In this document: positions 23,439-35,224 of the stretch, piece by piece
Layout of the letters: each line of letters starts with the position of its first letter
How positions within the stretch are numbered: the stretch's first letter is position 1
Assembly: GCF_964355755.1 (NCBI RefSeq)
Contig: NC_092676.1
Coordinates: 5,130,288-5,194,287 of the forward strand
Reading direction: 5' to 3'
Source of the DNA: Antedon mediterranea
Taxonomy: Eukaryota > Echinodermata > Crinoidea > Comatulida > Antedonidae
DNA length: 64,000 nucleotides
Position numbers and translations under genes: made by a program
The notes under the pieces: model-generated
Database searches by the model: none
What the model was told of the DNA's origin: nothing
Seen by the model: the letters and a program-made list of their open reading frames with translations, nothing else

Positions 23439-23801
23439 TTAAATTTTTAAATTATATAATTCCAGTTTCTTTTTTTTTAATGTCCATTCAGTAAACAAAG
23501 ACCTAACACGTTTCGCAACTGCATAAGGATTTGTTTCTGTAGCTGTTTTCACTATTGTAGCAGATTTCACTATTTTTGCTGTTTTCACTTTTGGAACTGT
23601 AACAGTTGCATCAATTACTGGTTTTTTATTAACTGTCTTGACAATTGGAACAGTGGAAATATTTGTTTCGTCAGTAATTGGCAGCCATGTTTTGCAAGTA
23701 CAGAAACAGTAGGGTAAAAATAACTCATTAAAGACATCAAATTCGTCAGTTTCTTCCTCCTCTATGGTTTGGGGATATATCAGTTCAAAAAAACTGAACA
23801 T
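23439..23801 (-). CDS. Uncharacterised 120-aa ORF upstream of the IAP gene
   Basis: I do not recognise this protein. The frame starts MFSFFELIYPQ, has an acidic stretch (EEEETDEFDVF), a Cys pair (CFCTC), a central Thr/Val/Lys-rich part with repeated VKTA/VKSA steps, and a basic C-terminus (TLKKKKLELYNLK). Support for expression is modest: a good acceptor (TTTTTTTTCCAG, exon from 23809) lies 8 bp upstream with an in-frame stop between it and the ATG, and a minus-strand AATAAA (23420-23425) lies 14 bp past the stop codon. Those features fit a small gene whose only coding exon this is. It could equally be 5' leader of the IAP transcript or a chance ORF. Confidence 0.35.
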   Translation of the reverse strand: MFSFFELIYPQTIEEEETDEFDVFNELFLPYCFCTCKTWLPITDETNISTVPIVKTVNKKPVIDATVTVPKVKTAKIVKSATIVKTATETNPYAVAKRVRSLFTEWTLKKKKLELYNLKI

Positions 23802-23813
23802 AACTCATACTGG

Positions 23814-24836
23814 AAAAAAAAGGACAGAATTATTAACATTCTTGTTATTGTTAAAATGAAATAATTTGCTTTCAATATTAATATAGTGTATTAATAATTA
23901 TACAATCGGACTCAAAGGCGCCAACTTCAGATTAGCTACTAAGGACCTTTTTTCAATGTGGAGAAACATAATAGCTCAAATACATGACATAATTACCACT
24001 TCTTGTATATTATTTGAAAACATAGGATATAGAGCCCATTATAGGCTACAGATATACAATGAAAATGAAATACTAAAAAAACCACAAAAAACTTTATAGG
24101 GGCCTAATTTATACACTAATAAATAAAAAGAATACTGTATATAGGAATAATACAGCAGTAGTAGTATTTTATACACTTTCGGCCTAGGCCTACCTAATCC
24201 GTCTTCAATTCCCAAATATAATTTAAAATGGAATTTCCGTTCTTCATTATAAATACAACGTCATGAGTTAAATTACTGTAAACTTGTTTTTGTAGGGAGT
24301 CTAGGCCTAGTACGTAGTGAGTAGTAAGAATTGTTGGTCAATTCAGAATAATTGTTTTTATTTGTTCTAAATTTAAAATCAATTATTACATTTATTATTA
24401 TTATTATTAATTTTAACAAAAAATAAAATAATTAATTTCTTTTGTATGTTGTTTCCTATTGGATAAAACTGTATTTGTTAGAGGGTCAATAATCGATCGT
24501 CTGTTGCTGCGCTCTGCTAGCTGTGCTGGATTAAAAAAAATGGCTGCCAAATAAATTTTGAAAATACCATTCAAAAAGGAAGAGCGATTGTTAGTCTTAC
24601 CATCATCGGTTATAACTCTAGATTAGGTTTTATAGGTTTGTATTATTCTTCTCACACAAACACCTTACGTAACGTGTTTTTATAGTTTATTCTAGGCCTA
24701 TAATAGGCCCTTTTTTAGTACACCTCCTACCTATATGATGCCTACAATGTAAGCTGCGAGGGAGTGACACAGCATGGGGGAAGGGAAGAGAAAATCCGAC
24801 GTGCGAGGCGCTCTCTCGGCAAGAACAACCAGCAGG
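23814..24836. other. Intergenic, probable IAP promoter side
   Basis: AT-rich sequence with scattered AGGCCTA motifs. Nothing coding was found. The promoter of the IAP gene or of the small ORF may be here, but no element can be pinned down. Confidence 0.4.
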
Positions 24837-25416
24837 CAGAGCCATTAATAATAATTATATATAAAGAGTTACGACATTGAAGATTAGAAGCCGTGTTTGT
24901 GTCCAACTATTCCTATGTAGCGTATGGAGTTGAGTCTTTTGTTTTGAAAATGTATAACGTTCAAAAGGCTTTAATTATCGAATTTAATAACAAAACAATC
25001 AATTTTGTTTAAAGGTTTTTGTTAAAATAATAAAGAAATTATAAAGTTACTGCGAACATGATTTTAAACAACAAATAGCAATTTCGGAACGGCTCTGGTT
25101 GTGCGCTCCATGCGCGTTTAGTTTGTACAGCGATTCTCTATAGTAATGCATTGTTTTTACATTTTGTTGTTTAAAATCATGTTCGCAGTAACTTTACGAT
25201 TTCGTTATTATCTTAACAAAAACCTTTAAACAAATTGATTGTTTTGATATTAAATTCGATATTTAAAGCATTGTGAATGTTAAACATTTTTTTAAGCAAA
25301 TGACTCGACTCCATACGCTACATAGGCATAGTCTAGTTGGACATGGCCGGCGTGCACACCACGTGACTTTCTAAAATCCGTGAACGCAATGCCGTAACTC
25401 TCTATATATGGCTCTG
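24837..25416. mobile_element. Foldback hAT-like MITE
   Basis: Termini are CAGAGCCAT and ATGGCTCTG followed inward by TATATAAAGAGTTACGACATT and its inverse. The inverted arms run almost to the centre: GTTACTGCGAACATGATTTT at about 25048 is mirrored at about 25180, leaving a loop of roughly 60 bp. Termini match the element at 30172-32630, which has an 8-bp target duplication. Flanks here (CCAGCAGG and GAACCAGG) agree at only 5 of 8 positions. An insertion (TAATAATAAT) interrupts the left terminus. Non-coding. Confidence 0.8.
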
Positions 25417-25513
25417 GAACCAGGAACCACCAAGAAAAGTACGGGGTGCATTTTTAGCAGAGATACTATAGCGCCATTACGTTGCGCAATACGATCTTCT
25501 TTGATTTATAGTA

Positions 25514-28500
25514 ATAGTCTGGTGGCAGGAGGTGGGAATCACCACCCGAAAGGTGACAAATTGCCATCCAACTTTTCTAGACCAGAATTTTCCGTAGATT
25601 ACGAATATGGAAGGTAATCGATCAGGATAGGAAGCGTTTTCGAGATATAAGGGGTCAAAGTTCAAAATTGACCAATTACAACAATGTATTATGTATTATG
25701 TATTATAACAAATTTATTGAAGCACAATTTGGTCTTTTATTACATTTTTATGATTATAAGTGTCTATTCAATCACCTTACTGTATGAAAAAAAATCCTTT
25801 GTAATTAAGGGTCAAATGTCAATATTGACCAATCATAGAACGTACCTATAAAACCAAATAAAAACTTATATTTAATAAAAATTGAATGTTTTCTCATCCT
25901 GTTAATCAATCATACCCAATGTAAAAGAGCGAATACATCATTTCATCAGTTGACATAAGTTGTCCAAACTATGATATTGATGGTTTTACAAGTAATCAAA
26001 TTATTTGATTAGTAAAGTTATGTTATTTCATTATAATTTTGATTAATATAATTATAATACTGTATTTAATCAAATCAGACTTTGATCAGGATAGGAAGCG
26101 AATAGGAAGAGATAAGGGGTCAAAGTTCAAAATTGACCAATTATAACAATGTATTATATACATATAAGTATTATAACCAATTTATTGAAGTTCAATTTGG
26201 TCTTTTAATACATTTGTATGGTTATAGGTATCTATTCAGTCGCCTTATAAAACAAATACTTTTCAATTAAAGGTCAAATGTCAATATTGACCAATCACAC
26301 AATTTGCATATAAACCCAAATAAAAACTAACATTTAAGACAAAATGTTATGTTTTATCATTCTGTTAAGACATCTATCAATCATACACAATCAAAAGAGC
26401 ACATTTATCATTACACAAGTTGACATAGGTCAAAGGTCAACATTTGAACAAGTGATATACTAAATAATGCAAAGTTATTCAAACTATGAGATCGATGTTC
26501 TTCATGAATGTAATCACGTTATTTGATCAGTGAAGTTATGGTATTTTTATATTTTTTCTAGTGCGCATTATTTTAAATGTATTAATATAATACTGTAAAA
26601 TAAATAATAAAATTATTAATATTATTAATATTATGACGGTTAAAATGTTATGATGTTAAAATGTTACGCTGACCTTCAATGATTTGCCACTATACAGTTG
26701 CATTTATTAGGGCTACAATATTCGTTTTTGGAAAATAAACTACTATTCATCAGAACCAGAGAATACCAAATCGTACAGGATAGGGCATAGGCAGATCCAG
26801 GTGGCCAAACTCAATCCACAACTCACTACACAGACAGACCACAATTTTTATATAGCCACAGATAGTTTGGCCAATACAGGAAAGATTTTCCTGTACACAA
26901 AAGATTCTAAAATAACCCATATGGATTTGCCCGAATGAACCCTCTAAGGACCCTTTTGAGATCTCTATGTGGTGTGCTACATAAGGCCCTGTATTAGAAA
27001 TTAATATGGGGTAAATAGTTCATAGATGAACTATGGAATAAAACTAAAATGTTCACCCTCAATCTTTAAATAACATTTATGGATTTGCCCAAATGAACCC
27101 AAGGGCCGATCCTTCATGGACCTTTCGGGGTTCTCTATGTGGGTCTACAAGAGACCCTATATTGGAAATACTGTATGTGAGGTGAAAATTTGGGTTCATA
27201 GAGATAAATAATAAATATCCCTGTGCACCCTCGATCATCCATAAGGAACATTTTATGGATTTGCCCAAATTAACCCAAGGGCCGTTCGTTCTCCATGGAT
27301 GGACATTAAGCCCCATAATGGAAATATAAGGGGTGACACTTTGATTTCATATAGACAGGCGCGGCCCATGGAATAAAGCTGCCTGTGCACTCTCGATCCT
27401 TAAGGAACACTTATGGATTTGCCAAAATTAACCCCCCCAAAGGCCGGTCCTCCATGGATGGACATTAAGCCCCATAATGGAAATATAAGGGGTGACAATG
27501 TGGGTTTATATAGACAGGCATATGGAATAAACCTGTGCACTCTCGATCCCTAAGGAACCGATTTGGATTTTGCCTAAAATGAAACAACAGCAGGTCATCT
27601 ATTTAGACCCTTCTCTACTGTATGTTCCGTTCTACATTTGGCCCCTGTATCGGATCAATGCATTTGGCTACATAAATTACTGTGTTAGAATTATATCGGG
27701 TAACTAAAACTGTAGGTTCCAATATTAAGCCATGGGAAAAGCCTGTCTGTGAACCCTCAATCCTTTTAAAAGGAACCGATATGGATTTGCCAAAATGAAC
27801 CAAGGGTAACTTCTGAATTCTCTATGAACCGTACATTCCGTTTATTGGAGATACATGGATACCTGATTGAAATTGCTCAAATGTTTCTGAAAGACATTGT
27901 ACTGTATAGTAGTAGTATTCCCCTTCCACACCTCTTTGCATTGAATCCGCCCGATAGGCTCTTATGTACAGGATTTCAAAGCAGTAATCACACTTGTTTT
28001 TTTCAAGCAGTATAATCTATTAGATTGAATAAAAATATCTATTATAAACAATTTGCCGTTAGAAATCTCTATGCCATGTCGTTATTTAGATGAGAAAAAC
28101 AGGTCAAAGGTTAAAATTACAGAAAAATAGTGTTTCAGTCACTTTTTGAAAAAAATGTTGCATTATGGCAAGTATAAACATATATATTGTTAACAATTTG
28201 ATACCAAAATTGGCTCCTTACGACAAATATTTATTTTATAACTTTATTCAATTATGTCAAAGGTTAATAACCACACTTCCGGTCATTTTCAAGCAATATC
28301 ATCTGTTACACTGAATATAAATGTATATCTTGGGAACAATTTGCTCCAATTTTTAATTCTCTCCGACCTGCCGTTACTTAGATATAGCAAAAAGAGGTCA
28401 AAGGTCAAAATTGCTAAAAATGGGGTTTCCGGTCAATTTTACAAAGAAAGTTCTGTTAGAGGTAATATAAACATATACATTGTGAACAATTTGACACCAA

Positions 28501-28712
28501 AATTATCTCACTAGGTCCAGAATTTCCAGAGATATAGCATGTTTTTATATTGGTCAATTTTGAAATTTGACCCCTTATATCTCGAAAACGCTTCCTATCC
28601 TGATCGATTACCTTCCATATTCGTAATCTACAGAAAATTCTGGTCTAGAAAAGTTGGATGGCAATTTGTCCCCTTTCGGGTGGTGATATCCCCCCTCCTG
28701 CCACCGGACTAT
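25514..28712. mobile_element. 3.2-kb non-autonomous element with about 160-bp TIRs
   Basis: The left arm (25514-25675) and right arm (28552-28712) are inverted copies at roughly 90% identity, e.g. GGTGGCAGGAGG and its complement, TTTTCTAGACCAGAATTTTC, TCGATCAGGATAGGAAGCG and CGAGATATAAGGGGTCAAA. A flanking TA is compatible with a TA target duplication if the end is GTCTGGTGGC. The interior repeats parts of the arm (GATCAGGATAGGAAGCGAAT at about 26092) and many GGTCAAAGGTCAAAATT motifs, then holds a diverged tandem array. No transposase frame was found, so it is non-autonomous. Superfamily unassigned. Confidence 0.8.
26880..27830. repeat. Diverged tandem array inside the 3.2-kb element
   Basis: Six units spaced about 150-215 bp, each with a TATGGATTTGCC(C/A)AAATGAACC-like core (about 26918, 27077, 27255, 27413, 27569, 27782) and many with ATGGACATTAAGCCCCATAA. 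Divergence is much higher than in the other arrays here, suggesting age. Confidence 0.75.
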
Positions 28713-30171
28713 AAGTACTGTAATTTTATTTCATTTCACTTGAATTAAAACTTTATTCGAACAACGCAGTTACAAAAAATAAATTACAGCAAAACTATAT
28801 TTAAAAAAAAATTAACTTAATAAAAAGGTTCAGCAAGTAGGTTTTAATATAGGCCTATAGAATTGAATTTGCGGCTTTTCTGTAGACGGTTCAACAAAAT
28901 TAATTATTTTTCTCTTTCAAATCAGATAATGACATTAAATGCGTTAATTTTGACCTGAAGGACAAATTGTTGTGTTGTAATATTGGGCTCTTGATTGTAA
29001 GTTATGATTGATCATGCGCACTTTATGTTTTATTAATTATCCGATTGGTTCATAAGTTCAATGCCAATAACCAGCATCTATGTTTTTTTCTTTAGTTGAG
29101 AGAGATTTATTATTAATGGTAGGTTCGGTATATTTAAGGTAAAAAAGGTCAGCTATTTTTATTCTTTCATATAATTCAAAACAAAAATAATGCGACGTGG
29201 CCGAAAACGGAGTGGAGTTGTGGCTTAGTTCCAGACGGTCCTCCTGGACATGATTTTTTCTAATGACAAATTACAACTCCACTCCGGACTGTAATAAGAC
29301 TTTGTGCATTGAGCATTCAATCTTGTATACGTTTGTCTTGTGAACGGGATTGCCACCTTCAAGAAAGATAGTGAATGAATTCGCTTATGGTTATCCTTGC
29401 CTAAATGTATAAACAAAAAAGAAAAATGTTAGATATGCATGAAATATATTAGTTAGGGAATATTGATTTTTCTGTGAACAAAATTATTAACAAATGTTTT
29501 TTTGCAGATTCATACTCTATCACATACCAATATACACCAAAAAAATTCCTCCAGACATCAGGGGATGGGGAAAGTGGTTAAATTTGACCTTTGACCTTAC
29601 AAGGCAACCATTGGTTCGAGAGACTTATATTTTCTAATAAATGAAGTATTTTTTCAAAAATTAATTAGCATGGTGGAAAATGACCTTTGACCTTTTAAGG
29701 CATATAACACATGTATCTTGGCATCAAAATGTTTCTTATATAATTATATTAATTGTAATACAAATCATAACTTTCATCAGAGAATCATTAAAAGAATGTC
29801 AAAATTTCAATTCTGTGTAATAAATAATAGAAAGCAAAAGAAGGCCTAGGTGGCAAAGTATAAAAAAGGGCCGAATCAAAAATAGCCAAACGAAATAGAG
29901 AAAGAGCCAAATAAAAAACTCCGAATGCTGAAAGAGCCGAACGTAATGGTAAATGGGCCGAATAGAGATGTGCCGAATGCTAAAAGAGCCGAACGTAATG
30001 GTAAATGGGCCGAATGCTGAAAGAGCCGAACGTGGTAAAAGGGCCGAATAGATTAAAGTTTGCTGCAAGAGGCAGTGAAGGCGTTCCATAAGATGATGCC
30101 CTCTATGGGTTGGATACACTAAAATGTTCATGATGCGCTGCTGATGGAGGGCGCTGCTGCATGTTTTGTTC
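28713..30171. other. Inter-element spacer with short repeats
   Basis: Contains a 13-bp perfect inverted repeat (GGAGTGGAGTTGT at 29209 and its complement at 29273-29285) and, at 29850-30052, tandem copies of GAGCCGAACGTAATGGTAAA and TGGGCCGAATGCTGAAAG. An open minus-strand frame through that repeat is an artefact. No gene was seen. Confidence 0.55.
29850..30052. repeat. Tandem GCCGAA-rich repeat
   Basis: Three clear copies of AGAGCCGAACGTAATGGTAA and GGGCCGAATGCT with several truncated GCCGAAT-type units before them. Non-coding. Confidence 0.75.
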
Positions 30172-32630
30172 CAGAGCCATATGTGACCCGATCTGGCAAA
30201 ACTCTACTTTTGTCGGAAATATTCATTTTGTATTTTTTTATATATTTGGATTATTTGAATCATAAGCTTTGCAATGGTGTTTATTTCATAAAAATTGAGT
30301 AAATATTTAAAAAGTTATTATATTTTAAAAACTTACAAATCATTCAATTAGTTTACGAGAAAATCGCGTTTGAAGTTTGCAATGAAATTCTTTTTGATAC
30401 GCGCTGAAAACTCACTCCGTAGCAACGCGCTATTTTGGTCTAAGGCACAATGACGTCATACCAGGAAGTGTGTGCGATATAGCAGCAGCGTGGACACTAT
30501 GGTCAATTTGACTGATTTCAGACGCCGTTTTAACCTATTTAGTCACTCGAATTAACTATTTTGCACTATTGAAAAGCAGCATTATAACTACCAAGCTAAT
30601 GTTAACTGGTTTCGGAAGTGTTTACGATATCAACGGCAAAAAACCAAGCAGGCCTAGGCCTAGACGCGCCTATTCAGATTTTCGCCGTCATCGCCTGTAT
30701 TAAGACCTATTTCCGATGGGTGTTCACCAGGCCGTGTATGGCAGCGGTGCATCGACACGGGGGCTAGCGTTAGTCTAGACAAGTTAGGCGCCTTGCAGAG
30801 TCACAGCTAATTGCAAGCTAACATTACACTGTATTGACGATTACATTTGTTTTTTTTTATAACGTGGAAGATTCGCTGTGATGTTTGGGCTTGAATCCAA
30901 TGATTTAAAAAAACATTTAATATGAAGGGAATGGACAATAAATTAAATAAATGATTAAGAGCCGATTGGATATATAAAATGTATAAATAAAACTATTGAC
31001 AATAATATAAAGCTAGGCCCAGTAGTAGTAGGCCTACAACCATAATAAAATTAGGCCTAGGGCCTACTAGCCCAAAAAAATATAGAAAATACAATTGAAT
31101 TTATGACGTGAATTGTTTTTGACTTGTCTATTTTACTATGGAATAAACAAATACACACTACAGCTATTGCAGAACACTTTACTTTGAATATTAAAATCGT
31201 TTTTATTCCAATTTACGACATGCTGTGTGTACAATAAAAATAACCTCACAAAAATGTAAACAACTTTTTATTTCCGCGCGTAGAGCGTATAACATCTAGC
31301 GCGTTGACCAATAACGTTTGTTATTGCGATGATGCGCCATAGCAACACACGCAGTTCGCTGTTCCAGAAACTTCGAAGAACCGAATTTTCTGAAATGATG
31401 TCATAGTAAATCAAAGTTTTCATTGGTTCCTTCTTTAAACTCCGCCCTAAAACTTCCATATTTGGAATGTCAAATGGATGAGCTTTATTTTGATGTGTGA
31501 CCTTTCAACATTGTGCAGCGAACTGGCGATCAAAATGTCGTAAAACTCGGCAACTTTCAACTGAATTTACGCAAAATTTTAGCGTAGATCGTGAATAAAT
31601 TGTTAGGCTTGAGGAAAATACATGTTTTTAAAACTCTCTTTTTTCATAATTTTAGTTAAATTTCGGGAGTTTAAATCAGGTAGACGTATTCTTAGATAGT
31701 GAAATATTTCGAAAATGCAAAAACATGTAATCTGCCAGGGTAGTCGATTTGGACGTATTTTGACTGATTACGTGAATTTTGAATTGCCGACAAAGAGAGG
31801 GTTTTGCCAGATCGGGTCACATATATATAAAGAGTTACGACATTGAAAATTAGAAGCCATTTTTGTGTCAAAGAATTCGCACGCTGAGGGCGCGCGCGTC
31901 TCTTTTGTATAGCGTTTTCCTGTAGTTCCATGCATTATTTTTAGATTTTGTTGTCAATGAAATAACGCTTAGATTCCGTTTTTATTTTAGTAAATAAAGT
32001 TATTAATGGTATTAATTTGGTAACATATATATAATTGTGTCTATAAAAACAAAAGAATAAATGCTAGGGCCTACATGCAAGTCAGGATATATCAAAGCAT
32101 GAACCAATACAAAAAACACACAAATTCACCCCTCTTTTTATACAGTATATGGCTCTCTGTGTGTTTTTGACACAAACTTTCAGAGACTCGTTCATCATTT
32201 TATTTGTAATAATTTGCCTTTATTATTTTAATATTGTTCATACCTTTTCAATATATTAACAAATATATCCACGACACTTTATTATTTTATTTAGTCATCA
32301 AAGCATGCATTATGAATTGAAAATATTACATAATTGTTATTATGGGACGTAGTTATGGGATGTTTTGTTCCAAAATCAATCAATCGAACGTTATAATGTA
32401 CTAGCGTACGCGCGCGCAACATTCTTTGGCGCAAGTGGTTCTTTACGCTGTGCACGTCGATATTCCACCGTAAAATGTGCAATTACATTTTTTTTAATAT
32501 AAGAAAAAGTTTAAAGTAATTTCTTGCTCCTATACTTTACATGCATTAACGGAGACAAGTTTGACACAAATTGATCTGCATATCACGTGACTTAAATCCA
32601 ATGTCGTAACTCTTTATATATATGGCTCTG
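30172..32630. mobile_element. hAT-like element with 8-bp TSD, split by a nested insertion
   Basis: The left end CAGAGCCATA is at 30172 and the matching right end TATATGGCTCTG ends at 32630. It is flanked on both sides by TTTTGTTC, an exact 8-bp duplication; 8-bp duplication and CAG-type ends are hAT hallmarks. The left terminus is interrupted after CAGAGCCATA by a 1.64-kb insertion (30182-31821); sequence resumes at TATATAAAGAGTTACGACAT. Without the insertion the element is about 0.8 kb. No transposase frame is visible. It is related to the foldback copy at 24837-25416. Confidence 0.88.
30182..31821. mobile_element. 1.64-kb TA-targeting element nested in the hAT-like element
   Basis: Ends are TGTGACCCGATCTGGCAAAA and its exact complement, 20 bp. 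TA lies on both sides. Taking out the element and one TA gives a left hAT terminus identical to the intact right terminus, so the boundaries are certain. The interior has several TGACGTCA-type sites and no long frame. TA duplication points to a Tc1/mariner-like or related mover (inference). Confidence 0.88.
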
Positions 32631-33122
32631 TTTTGTTCGTTCGGATAGGAGGAGTAGGCAAAGAATATAACAAGAATGAGTAATCCGCAATTTTCCCTGT
32701 AACAGTAATATTGTCCATGTGGTAGGGCGCCGCCATAAGTGTGGATGTATCTGGGATGTATACAACTTTTTGTGACGGTTTCACTAATCAAAGGCTGGAC
32801 CACCGGTAGTATTTTCATGATAAAAAATGTTATCAACTACATGCCAACATCATGTTAAATACTTTTTGGATATTTAATTGTTCGTTTTATGCAATTTATT
32901 TAGTAAAAACTGCCGTATTAAACAGTTTGCTTTATCAACCGGGCGCTACGATAGCATGACCGGGCGTGTTGGTGTTTATGCGTTTTCACGTAGGATAGTT
33001 TAATAATATTCCTATATTTAACCTGTTTCTGGTAAAACAAATAAATGTTAATGACATTTAACATTTTGTCCTATTAATAACATGTATTTTATACTAATTT
33101 ATATCATAAAAACAATACTTAA
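32631..33122. other. Spacer between hAT-like element and Helitron candidate
   Basis: AT-rich, no gene, no clear repeat. Confidence 0.4.
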
Positions 33123-35224
33123 CTAGACATGTAACTCGTCACTTTGACGAGTTTGGTTATCCGCCGCGCAAGTGGTGCAACATTAACATTAAGGGGATAG
33201 GTTGAGGACAAAAGGAAGTGTTCACGTTGGCATTATGACCTGAACTGAAGAATATGATATGTTGTTATTGCTGAATTTTATTATTTAAATTCATATATAG
33301 TATATACACAGTATAATCTGTATCCATATCACATACAGTGTAGAATAGTTGAAATTACGGGACCCGCTATTTATTGCAATTTTTAACATGTTGACGGTTT
33401 TAAAATGAAACGCGAAGGTAGCAATTCCGAAAGGAAATTATCTCAGCAACAACGTATTAGCGTGTAGAAGAAATTTGAATACGTGAAATATTGATGCGCG
33501 CTCTTTTAAATGTAATGAATTATGACGCAAAAGATGAAAATACGACCTTTTTTATTTAACTGGCCATATGATGACGTCACAACATCCGATTGGCAACATT
33601 TTTACATAATTTCGTATCTACAATCCATTAGCTTCCAGAAAAAATTTTAATCGTGATTATCACATTTTATTCTTACGAGCTATAACAGATTAAAATTTAC
33701 TGTAAAGATGAAATTAATGCCACACGTGATTTAAATTTTTAGGCATGATGACGTCAAAAAAATTAAAATATTTTTAACTCATGCGAAAGATACTTGATTG
33801 ACCTAGACAAAATCAAAATCGGGGTGAAAATGGAAAACGGATAAGTGGAGATGCGCTCTATTCAATGTGATGAGCTATGACGAAAGATACAAAAATCCTA
33901 AATTTTATATTCGCATGGCCATACGATGACGTCATAATGTCCGGTTAGCCATATTAATACCTGATCCGATATCTACAACTCATCTACTTCCAGAATATGC
34001 CATCCATAAAAAGTTGACCGTCTAGTTTAGAAATTACGACTGTTGAAAAAAAGGCATATTTTAAACGAATTTTTTAACCTTTTCATAAAAAACGCGCGCA
34101 AATTGTCCAATTCGACGTGCTCGTATGACGTATCTTTAAGTCGAAATTGTTTAAAATTTGGTAAAATTACTAGAAAAGGCTGGAAAAATATAAATCACGC
34201 GAAAAAAGTACGTTTTCAATACTACGTGCGCACCGCACACGTAAAAATGTGCGCACGCGTGGGAATTTTTGACATGCTTAAAACGACATGAAACGCGTAG
34301 AAAGTTGATTATAAATTAATTTTGCGCATTTTGAAATTTTAAATGCGCGTGCGCGCGTAACTTTGTGTAAAACACGCAATTTTTTTTCAACAGAAAGTTA
34401 GCGCATGATATAAATTAAACTTTTGCAAAGTTTCAAGTTGAAATGTTATTTGGTTGTCGAGCTATGTTAAATACGACAAAATCGTTAAATCGCGCGTAAG
34501 TCACGTTGCGCAATTGTAAACGTCATGAAAAGCTTCGCTTGACGACGTTACGTAAATGTCAATATGTTAAGATAGTTACCGAAATGTTATGTTTGCGAGT
34601 TTTAGAGAAAAAACGCGCGCAAATTGTCCAATTCGACGTGCTCGTATGACGTATCTTTAAGTCGAAATTGTTTAAAATTTGGTAAAATTACTAGAAAAGG
34701 CTGGAAAAATATAAATCACGCGAAAAAAGTACGTTTTCAATACTACGTGCGCACCGCACACGTAAAAATGTGCGCACGCGTGGGAATTTTTGACATGCTT
34801 AAAACGACATGAAACGCGTAGAAAGTTGATTATAAATTAATTTTGCGCATTTTGAAATTTTAAATGCACGTGCGCGCGTAACTTTGTGTGAAACACGCAA
34901 TTTTTTTTCAACAGAAAGTTAGCGCATGATATAAATTAAACTTTTGCAAAGTTTCAAGTTGAAATGTTATTTGGTTGTCGAGCTATGTTAAATACGACAA
35001 AATCGTTAAATCGCGCGTAAGTCACGTTGCGCAATTGTAAACGTCATGAAAAGCTTCGCTTGACGACGTTACGTAAATGTCAATATGTTAAGATAGTTAC
35101 CGAAATGTTATGTTTGCGAGTTTTAGAGAAAAGCGTTACACAAAAATCATACAGAATGATTTCGTACAATCACAAGAGGTTATCCTGCAACTTCGTTGCG
35201 GATAACCAATTTACCGGGCGTAGA
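33123..35224 (-). mobile_element. Candidate non-autonomous Helitron
   Basis: Read on the minus strand, the 3' end has a hairpin with a 9-bp perfect stem (AACTCGTCA/TGACGAGTT) and a 3-nt loop, then ACATGT and CTAG, followed by T: the layout of a Helitron 3' terminus (hairpin about 10 nt before CTRR, host T). A plausible 5' end is TCTACGCCCGGTAAAT at 35224, though the expected preceding host A is not there. GCGGATAACCAA occurs in inverted form near both ends. No Rep/helicase frame exists. The interior is rich in ACGCGCGC and TGACGTCA motifs and contains a 521-bp tandem duplication. Confidence 0.5.
34091..35132. repeat. 521-bp tandem duplication
   Basis: Copies start AACGCGCGCAAATTGTCCAA at 34091 and 34612. 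I see only about two base differences (e.g. AATGCGCGTGCG against AATGCACGTGCG), so the duplication is recent. The duplicated 62-aa frame (NSTCSYDVSLSRN) is present twice simply because of this. Confidence 0.92.

Noticed and set aside
29799-30131. 110-aa minus-strand frame
   Set aside because: It crosses the GCCGAA-rich tandem repeat and has only repetitive composition.
34043-34812. Two copies of a basic NSTCSYDVSLSRN frame, possibly a small duplicated gene
   Set aside because: The duplication is of the whole 521-bp non-coding block; the frame has no start context in the second copy and no homology I recognise.
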